From Spongilla lacustris (taxonomy: Eukaryota; Porifera; Demospongiae; Spongillida; Spongillidae): 64,000 nt of DNA. Below, piece after piece: positions 56,513-64,000 of the stretch. The notes below the pieces were generated by a model. The model made no database searches and was not told the origin of the DNA. It saw only the letters and a program-made list of their open reading frames with translations. Position 1 is the stretch's first letter. Each line of letters starts with the position of its first letter. The stretch spans positions 9,654,309-9,718,308 of the forward strand of contig OX442417.1 of assembly GCA_949361645.1 (NCBI GenBank), given 5' to 3'. The position numbers were made by a program, and so were the translations under genes.

Positions 56513-56513
<1 letters not shown>
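55755..56513. mobile_element. Palindromic family P1, full copy
   Basis: The left end GCCTCGTCCCCAGGCCCTGT is matched by its reverse complement at the right end; arms of about 350 bp can be followed almost to the centre (about 56,140). The left flank is (TG)n and the right flank (CA)n, so the symmetry continues into the microsatellites. No coding sequence. It is probably a foldback-type element or the product of an inverted duplication. Confidence 0.75.

Positions 56514-56562
<49 letters not shown>
56514..56562. repeat. (CA)n microsatellite abutting palindrome P1
   Basis: About 22 CA units, the mirror of the (TG)n on the other side of P1. Confidence 0.95.
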
Positions 56563-56565
<3 letters not shown>

Positions 56566-56943
56566 TGTACTCACACATAGTTATAATCATATACACCACA
56601 TCTCCTAACCCTTAGAGGTCATGGTGTGTTTGTTGCTACATGTACAGCTACCAGCTCAAGGATGCACATACATGTACAGAGTGTTTCACATGTACATGTA
56701 GCTCAAGGATCAAGGGTGATGTGGATTATAAATTTGATCTTCTTAATTTCCCTAATGAACATGATACACTTAAGATGGTGCTAGAGAAACAATTCAAACT
56801 ACTAAAAAGAAATATATAAAAATTATAACCTGGGACTGAACCTTCAAGCATGAGTAGTGTATCACACGCATATGTACAGGGGAACTATCCCTCCTCCCCC
56901 ATGAATGTAACATAATACACATGTACATGTGTATATATATGTA

Positions 56944-57485
56944 CAGGGTGTTTCACAATCACGGAAAATTGTTTATAAATTAACCATAAGCATTTAATTA
57001 ACTGGTACTGTAAAGTAAAGAAGACATGTTGGTGAAATAATCTTAATTAATGTTCATAAAAGTCTCAAAACTCCTATCAACTCAATTGTTAATAAATGTA
57101 GGATGGGTACTTAGTTAAATACTGCAAACTGTATTTAATTAAATACTTCCATTGAGATGTTATTCCAAATTGAAATCTTCATTTTTGATTTTTGCAATGT
57201 ACTTGATTTAAAAGGCATTGTTTCTTGATTGAGTGGTTTGCATTTATTAATAATTTCAGCCAGGTTGGTATTATTAATATTGGAAGCCTGTAAAATTGTA
57301 TGCTTCTAATTAGGTGTCATCAAGATATATTAATTCATATTCGTTAATTGTAATCCCTTTGATTTTGGTTAATTAATTTAAAATTAGTATTTAGTTTGTT
57401 ACATCAACATTTAAGCCCGCATTATTAGAGCATTCAGCAATGATTAACTGTTTGTGCTCAATTTTACTTGATTGTGAAACACCCT
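56944..57485. mobile_element. CAGGGTGTTTCACA MITE, full copy
   Basis: Ends CAGGGTGTTTCACAATCA and TGATTGTGAAACACCCTG; flanks TGTA on both sides (56,940-56,943 and 57,486-57,489), while other copies abut TA directly. CA...TG ends at TA suggest a Tc1/mariner-related MITE. 542 bp, no ORF. Confidence 0.7.
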
Positions 57486-57847
57486 GTGTATATGCTCCAG
57501 TGTTGTATGTAAAAGAAGGCTTGGAACAACTGGCTGTAAAATGTATGAGCTATGATTGTAGTATGTATATCATTCAGAGGGGATTGTACATACATGTACA
57601 TGTACAGCTAATCTAGTGGTCAGTTACTCAATGAAGAAATCCAATGACTGATCGATTGCAAAATAGTGTAATGTTGCAGGTTTCACAAAGTTTTCCTAAC
57701 AGTGCAAAAGTTAATAAAGTGTTTGGAATTCTAAAAACGTACAAGTATGTTACCATTGGGAAGACTTTGGGCTACCTGTAGTATGGTACTTTTGTTACCA
57801 TGGTGATGTAGGTGGAGTTATAAAAAGACAAGGGGCCCAGGTTTGCA

Positions 57848-58150
57848 GGATGTATATATTGACCAAATCACAACACCCCATGAAATGTTTGCCTTCACCC
57901 AGACCCAGTTACCTAGTATCACAGAGTATTACGTAACACATCCAAGTAAATATGTGCAACATAAAAGATCATGTGACTGCTACATGTATCTACAATGGTG
58001 CCTGGTAGGTTGCCTGGGTGACAGGAAAAGATCCTAAAATGCAGTAAGTGACACTGTCATCCCTTGATCCAAGTGGGCCTAGCAGGTCATTTGTCTATCC
58101 TCACATAGCAGACATATTAACAGCACTACACATCAGTGACATTCTGACAA
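57848..58150. pseudogene. Paralogue of 13,440-13,680 with an internal inversion
   Basis: 57,848-57,893 (plus) reads DVYIDQITTPHEMFAF and matches 13,636-13,680 in the same orientation, whereas 57,946-58,150 matches 13,440-13,615 in reverse complement, including its acceptor-like TTTTAG-GATC. Confidence 0.55.
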
Positions 58151-58472
58151 GCCAACATCCTACACTGAAGCCACTGAAGCCACTTAATGATTGGGACAGA
58201 TGTCACATGTAGCGTTGCCTCAGTTAGTGTGTAGTTAGTGAGTACATTAAAATCAGCCCTGTATTCTGTGGCAAAGTTCTAAGCAAAACCAATTGGCCAT
58301 TTTTATCCCCAGTGAATAAAACCAAACGACGTATTGCAAAACGCATGCAAACAACTGCATGAGCACACTTCTGTTCTTGGCTATTACTCAATTTTGTTTT
58401 CCAACAGCCACTGTTACCCATATTTACTCTCGAACCATTGCTCATATGTGTGACCTACATGTACCAGGCCAC

Positions 58473-58480
<8 letters not shown>

Positions 58481-58548
<68 letters not shown>
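58481..58548. repeat. (CA)n microsatellite
   Basis: About 33 uninterrupted CA units. Confidence 0.95.
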
Positions 58549-58549
58549 A

Positions 58550-59295
58550 CATAATTGTAATTCATTGTTGGAACCACTATGTTAAGGATTGCCCTGGGAA
58601 TTGCCTTAAATGGAAGTTACCATGGTGAAGGAGATCAACACTTCCTTTTTTAAACACCATATCTCTGAAATCTTTAGAGGTGGATCAAGGATGATGTGGA
58701 TTATTAATTTCATCTTCTGACATTATTTTTAATTTGCCTAATGAACATGATACACTTAAAGATGGTGATCTATAAACAGTTCAAACTATTAAAAACAAAT
58801 ACGCAAAAATTAACATCACATGGTACACTATGATTTGGGATTTATAACTATAAATGTCCCCATCTGTTTACACAGTGCAGCCAAAAAGGTGGAAGGGTAG
58901 TTTTGAAAGTGTTCAGTGCTGGAGACTCCTAAATTTGCTTTTTAGCTCTAATGAATGAGAAGTGCACTAATTATGGAAAAGATTATGCAATGTAAAATGT
59001 TGATTGTCCTGGCATGGATTTAAGCTTACTCTGTTCACAAGTCTGATCAGTGATAACACAAAACATTACAGGAACAGAAAAGTACAAAATAGTATTGGAT
59101 GTTATAAGGATTTGAATATGCATGCTGTCTGTTCTTGCACCATACACTGTACATACACACACTGACACAACACACACACACAACTACTAGGGCCCCACAC
59201 TGCTCATGCACAATACTATGATGGCCACACAACCCATAGATGCACAAAAGGCTATTACATAACACAGCAAGATTATCAACACTAAAACTTGCACA
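58550..59295. other. No gene seen
   Basis: AT-rich; 58,675-58,810 is a diverged copy of 56,705-56,830. No exon or element end identified. Confidence 0.45.
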
Positions 59296-59299
59296 CCCA

Positions 59300-59931
59300 T
59301 AGTCTTGTCCCTAGGCCATGTTTGTATTAAAGTTATGGAGGCGAAACACAGGCACTAGCCATTACCAATATGCTTGGTAATCGCCTACTGTAGTAATTTT
59401 GGTTTGTAAACCTTTCCGTACACCATCTTGTTATCAGCGTAAACTCTTCCTCATCCCAAACTGTCGTATATGTAGAGTTTTGTACGTTGACTTACTACCC
59501 TTGCTCCTTGGACCAAGTTCTTACCTCTACAATTGGTACGTGTAGGCTGGCCACATCACGTTACTAGTCATCTTTAGCCGAAGCCACAATGCTGACAACC
59601 TACTTGTACTCTCGTGGTGTGCACTCATTGGATCTAACCGTACCCTACACGGTCTCCTCATCACCAAACGTTTTCACACACTTGGCGCAAAGGCCGTCGA
59701 TACCAGACTCCTCATCACTAAATGTTTTCCAAATATGTAAGGTTGTTCCAATGAGTGCACACCACGAGAGTACAAGTAGGTTGTTAGCATTGTGGCTTTG
59801 GCTAAAGATGGCAAGTAGCGTCATGTGGCCAGCCTACACGAACCAATTGTACAGGTAAGAACTTCATCCAAGGAGCAAGGGTACATGTAGCAAGTCTACG
59901 TATGAAACTCTACATATACGACAGTCACACC
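59300..59931. repeat. Palindromic family P1, copy truncated on the right
   Basis: The left arm starts CTTGTCCCTAGGCCATGTTT; the inner arms (59,460-59,645 and 59,742-59,931) pair well. The right arm stops at 59,931 where R1-linked sequence begins. Confidence 0.75.
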
Positions 59932-59974
59932 CCATGGGCACCAAAACTGGGGATAGTATTGCCTTTATGAGGGG

Positions 59975-60370
59975 TTAACTTTGGGTGGTCCCCTGGGGGG
60001 CCACAGCTCAGCACATGGTTTACCCTCACCCTGGGGGGCTAACACCCTGCGGTGGGGTCACACACAGCTAAGGTAACAACCTCTGCTGGCCTCTAGGGTA
60101 GAATGGCCGATACCCCATTCACCCCACAAACTTAGGGCATGGTGCTCTGCACCCTACCTAAGGCTACACATGTATGGCTTGCACCCCCATTCATGGCTAC
60201 ATCTGCTAGCCTAGGGTATGGTGGTCAGCTCTTGCCTCCCTTAGCTGTCCCTAGCCATTTGGGCATGTGGTCTCACGGGGTGCTCTGCCTAATCCCCTTT
60301 TACGGCATGCAGGCAACAGGGTGCATGTGCAGGGGAGCTTCATCTAGCTGCTAGCACACTTGCCAAGTAA
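59975..60370. repeat. Dispersed repeat family R1, copy 3
   Basis: Part of a ~780-bp segmental duplication, 52,590-53,390 versus 59,625-60,400, that spans the P1/R1 joint. Confidence 0.85.
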
Positions 60371-60681
60371 GGAATTTATTGACAAGAGTACATAAATAAA
60401 TGTACCAGGTGTCCACAAATGAAACGCAACGCTTTTAAATCACTGTAGCTCAGGATTAAAGTTAACTAACCATTTGATTTTTTAAACGTATGTTACAGTA
60501 CTTAGGCAAATACTACCAGTTCAATTAGATAGACCACACCTTCTATGTACATGGATATACCGAACAACATCTACACATACAAGCGTATCACATCATGCTT
60601 GTAACAGATAGGTCATGTATGGCAAAGGTCTGTTGATGGTATTCCAAACACAACCACCCCCCACCCTGATACATCATTGAA

Positions 60682-61519
60682 CAGGGCTATAGGAACGAAA
60701 GAAAAAGTGGTCCAGCTAATGCATACGTAAGTAGGGGCGGGGTCTGGGGCGGAGCCCCATTTTTTTTTTTCTTTTCTTGGTTTTGATTTGGTGCAAAATA
60801 TGACGTGTTGAAGCATGAATCAAGTGATAGAGCATCACTTCTCTCTTTGTGAGCATGTAGAGTTAGCAGGTTATCGCATTTGTGACATATATACTTGAAT
60901 GAATTAATTATAAGGTATTTTCTCAGAACTGAAGCATGCGCTCACTAATAGCTTTGGCTAACAAGTCAAAAATCATGCAGTACTAATATACTAAAGACTA
61001 AAGACTAAAGCAGTACACTCAGTCTCGTAATGCAACCAAGACTACTTTGTAGCCTATGATTAGAGGCTCTCTTCACCAGTATTGATGGAAGCCAGAAGGC
61101 TCTGCATGCTTTTCCAAAAGCTTGACAACCTTGTAAACTAGAAGAATGCGAACAACTGAGAAGCTCAAGAATTCGTGAATATAACTCATAATGCATGCAA
61201 TGTCTGGCAGTTTATAAACAAAGATTCACAAATTTCACACCGGCTTCATCATTTCCTGTAAGTATATGGTGACTGAGCAGAACACCCGCACGCATTAGCC
61301 ATTAACACCATGATATTATATGTTATTAAAGTGTAGTTATAGTACTAGTATATGCAGCTACAGTGTACACTAACATTCATGATTGACGCGCGTACGCGGC
61401 CCGGTTATAGCTAGGGTTATGAATAATTAATTAATTCATTGACGATTAATAATTTTTTGTCCGGGTAAAAAACTGGTCCGGTCATGGCCTGACCGGCCGG
61501 AGTGGCTGCTACGGCCCTG
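60682..61519. mobile_element. Non-autonomous hAT-like element, 5-bp target duplication
   Basis: The left end CAGGGCTATAGGAACG and the reverse complement of the right end, CAGGGCCGTAGCAGCC, share the CAGGGC-YRTAG core. The perfect direct repeat TTGAA flanks it (60,677-60,681 and 61,520-61,524). No transposase inside; 838 bp. Confidence 0.6.
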
Positions 61520-61524
61520 TTGAA

Positions 61525-62145
61525 TACTAGGAGCAGTTGTAGCGTTATGTTACATCACAACCCCTAGAAAACCCACCAAACACATCAGGGACATAAAGGA
61601 ACTTGAACTGTGTGTGTGTTGTGAAGTGTACCCCACCTCCATGCTTATAAGCAGCTGGCAATACACGTGGTACCTACTTCAGAGTCTTCAAGTGTCCACA
61701 TTCCTTCAGGATGTCCTCAACGAGAGACCAATCCTCATAACCTCTCTCCTTGAAGCATCCATGCAAACTGTATATTGCATGTGTGTGCAGAACAAGTGGG
61801 CCATTCTATTTAAGTAACACCACAACATAACCTACTGCCATGCAGTCACATGACAAGCATTTCATCAAAGCTTATCACCTACATGTATGTATGAAATCAT
61901 AAGTTTAACCATAAGCCATAGGTAAAGTCTTGGTTCTTGTGCGGAATAACCCTTTTAACTTTTGTACCCCCCTGTATTTCACAGCTAGGATGCTATGCAA
62001 TGAAATTTAAAGTTATTAGCACTTGGCTGCAAACAGTACTCAAATTGTATCTCAATGATAGTCGAAATGTTCAAGGTACTTAGGTACGTAAGCTAGAGCA
62101 GTGATCATATACATGTAACTCATATAGATTTATGATCTCTGGCTA
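61525..62145. other. No supported feature
   Basis: Mixed-composition unique sequence; short open frames only (the longest from ATG 61,614, without motif). Confidence 0.45.
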
Positions 62146-62149
62146 GAGC

Positions 62150-62359
62150 ATGTGGCGCTTTCACCATTTAAAAGTTCTAAAAGCTGGATTTCATGGCGCA
62201 TTCAGATTATTTTACCTCCTTGGCTGGTTGGAAATCTATAGTACGGAGATCTTAGTGTGGGATGGTCATTCTGCAATCCACTGGGCCCAAAGACACCACC
62301 TTCTTCCTGACAGCAAGAACAATTGCCCACGTTGTGGAAGGGATATGAATGTTGTATAG
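62150..62359 (+). pseudogene. Possible Merlin (IS1016/ISXO2-like) transposase N-terminus
   Basis: ATG 62,150, 69 codons. The C-terminal part reads SAIHWAQRHHLLPDSKN then CPRCGRDMNVV and a stop. A W-L/A-x-x-x-x-L-L-P...C-P-x-C-x-x-x-M segment is how Merlin/ISXO2-type transposases begin, just before their DDE core. The core is absent. A one-repeat zinc ribbon fragment of another family cannot be excluded. Confidence 0.4.
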
Positions 62360-63200
62360 AGAGTGTCAAGAAAGTGGCGTTGACCTAGTAAAGGGTGTCG
62401 GAATGAGGTATCTTTGCGTGTCAGAATATTTGTAATTTGTTGAGTTATAGCAACTGTAACACTGATCATAGGCCCTACCTTTAGTAATCTCGTAGTGACA
62501 TTATTATCTGTGCAGCCAACAAAAAAAACCTACCACGATCATTTTAGAGGTCCACCTGCTGGCACGCGAGTACTACGGATTTTCCCGTATATCAAAATGA
62601 CAGAATGTTTCGGCTAGTTGGGCGTAGCCCAATTGTACTAGTACACGCGTAACCAGACCTGCCAACCCTCATGCATTCGCCGTGAGACTCACGCATTTGA
62701 CGTCTCTCTCACAATTGAAATTTATATATCTCACGCCCGAAAGTATTCGAACTCACGCACAATAAATTCACAGCAAAATTGTAACGCAGGCTGCACTCAT
62801 ATACGCATCATTAGGCCTCCCCCCCCTCGCTCGTATATTTGGGCTAACGCAAGGGGACCCTTTACCCCCCCGCTCGTACCCCCCCTCGCTCGCATGTTTG
62901 GGGTAGGATCGAATCATTAATTATTTATAATCACACGCTTTACTCGCCTCGCTCTAACTCTGCAAAACTAAATTTCGGGCGTTCAATAAAACCACAAATT
63001 CCCGCTTCACGACGAATCTGGGAGATGCCGTTCCACTGCCGATTGTAGTTGCGGCGCCAAATCGACTCATTGATTCGCTGCGGCACCGCCAACCATCCAC
63101 TGAAGGTTGTCTAATATGTCTACGTAAATCTTCATGTTTTGTATTTTGGCGGGTTGGCAACCTGCGATCTAGGATAACCGATTTTGTGAGACCGTCACTT
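62360..63200. other. GC-poor stretch with 'cctcgctcg' repeats
   Basis: 62,815-62,900 repeats 'ccccctcgctcgtatatttggg' and 'ccccctcgctcgcatgtttgggg'. 62,654 (CAGACCTGCCAACC) and 63,164 (reverse complement CAGGTTGCCAACC) resemble hAT ends but lack a target duplication. No gene. Confidence 0.4.
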
Positions 63201-63203
63201 CAG

Positions 63204-63300
63204 CAGGGGCGGATACAGGATTTTGTGTTAGGGGGGGCATATAGGGATGGGAATGGGGGCGTGCCCCTCCGAACTTGCCAGGTTGTCTGGGAAAGCGCAG
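63204..63300. repeat. hAT-like terminus CAGGGGCGGATACAGGATTT
   Basis: Closely matches the ends at 12,578 and about 935, with the same following G-run and 'gcatat'. The partner end was not found in the window, which may end before it. Confidence 0.45.
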
Positions 63301-63622
63301 TAAGCACCATCATCTACGCCCCAAACCCTAGCCACTGGTTTTTTATTTTTATTTTTGCACTTTTGGAAGTTATAAAACAGGTATTCACAGATACAAATGA
63401 TTAAAGATACCTATAACAGTCACACTTCACAAATAGGGTCAATTTAAAGCATCCTCCGAGGGTATTTTCGACTATAGCTGTCAATGATAGCATCAATATT
63501 AAGTTCAATATCTTAATTTGTGCACATACAATAACATTAACGCATTAAATCTGTCTTCTCCCATAGTGCTGAGATAGACATTTTTAAAAAATTCTCAAAA
63601 AGGAATTAGCTCTTTCCACTTT

Positions 63623-63893
63623 TTCGTACATTGCGAATTTCAATTGAAATTGAAATTCGCAATGTACGAATGAACGCTGAACGAATGTACGAACTGAATG
63701 TACGAACTAAACGCTGCACGCTGAACGAATGTACGAACTGAACGCTGAACGAATGTACGAACTGAACCCTGTACGAATGTACGAACTGAACGCTGAACGA
63801 ATGTACGAACTGAACGCTGAACGAATCTACGAACTGAACGCTGAACGAATGTACGAACTGAACGCTGAACGAATGTACGAATTGAACGCTCAA
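63623..63893. repeat. Palindrome followed by 24-bp minisatellite
   Basis: 63,623-63,670 is a perfect 21-bp-arm palindrome (TTCGTACATTGCGAATTTCA...). The 24-bp array (unit TGTACGAACTGAACGCTGAA-CGAA) begins at its right edge and shares the TGTACGAA end of the palindrome. About nine units; the plus frame M-Y-E-L-N-A-E-R is an artefact of a stop-free 24-mer. Confidence 0.9.
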
Positions 63894-64000
63894 AAGCACA
63901 ATATAAAAAGTGCCACATGTCAGGGGTGATACTTAGCACGTACAACAAGAGCTAAAACAGTCCGGCGCTGATGACATGTAATTAAATTCATTTACAATAG

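Noticed and set aside
62654..63164. hAT element with ends CAGACCTGCCAACC / CAGGTTGCCAACC
   Set aside because: The ends resemble each other, but flanks (cgcgtaac and cgatctag) show no target duplication and the interior has no related sequence.
1..64000. tRNA, rRNA or other structured RNA genes
   Set aside because: No cloverleaf with a conserved TTCGANNC arm or rRNA-like segment was recognised by eye; a dedicated search was not possible.

Overview
This is eukaryotic, almost certainly metazoan, DNA: introns have GT-AG borders with pyrimidine tracts, and there are several superfamilies of animal DNA transposons, abundant CA/TG microsatellites and single exons of kinesin, protein kinase, Kelch, Ig-like and leucine-rich-repeat proteins. 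Nothing prokaryotic is present (no operons, Shine-Dalgarno-led gene runs, rRNA or CRISPR). The palindromic hexamer motif TACATGTA is extremely frequent. A sponge-like genome is my best guess from repeat character, but that is inference. Host genes appear only as isolated exons or decayed fragments; the long, well-supported coding regions belong to mobile elements.

Layout. 1-1,200: CA-rich low complexity. 1,219-8,612: about three tandem copies of a ~1.65 kb unit (20-bp minisatellite, kinesin motor-like exon, TACATG-rich spacer, coiled-coil exon; coding sense on the minus strand). The middle unit is split by a 2,260-bp tyrosine-recombinase element (3,677-5,936), and the uninterrupted target survives in two sister units. 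8,613-18,200: unique sequence, a 22-bp minisatellite, interleaved duplications and isolated exons (kinase, Kelch, unknown), plus a small hAT element (12,578-13,356). 18,360-23,070: plus-strand exons of a decayed extracellular-type gene, partly duplicated, ending near a poly(A) signal. 24,489-24,743: a minus-strand last exon ending in a CaaX box.

27,460-50,817 is dominated by transposons: a palindrome-bearing non-autonomous hAT; an autonomous-type hAT (28,652-31,708, one frameshift); a long-TIR element carrying a clean small ORF (32,138-33,541); then a nested set in which piggyBac-like ends (33,879 and 43,922) enclose a 24-bp minisatellite that appears to start inside the piggyBac transposase reading frame, and this minisatellite is itself split by a 6.3-kb EnSpm/CACTA element (35,125-41,428). 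The EnSpm element carries a damaged transposase and, divergently, an intact-looking 8-exon gene. LRR exons, a relic of the tyrosine recombinase and a second hAT (47,752-50,817) follow. 51,130-64,000 holds an unrecognised Cys-rich/AT-hook-like protein, large palindromic repeats, TA-flanked MITEs, shared duplications, another small hAT (60,682-61,519), a possible Merlin transposase fragment and a terminal 24-bp minisatellite.

The most interesting signals are (i) repeated presence/absence of a 6-bp CATGTA insertion at TA sites between paralogous copies inside this window, which looks like cut-and-paste excision footprints; (ii) the tyrosine-recombinase element with split direct repeats and base-exact empty sites; and (iii) the piggyBac / minisatellite / EnSpm nest with its intact accessory gene.
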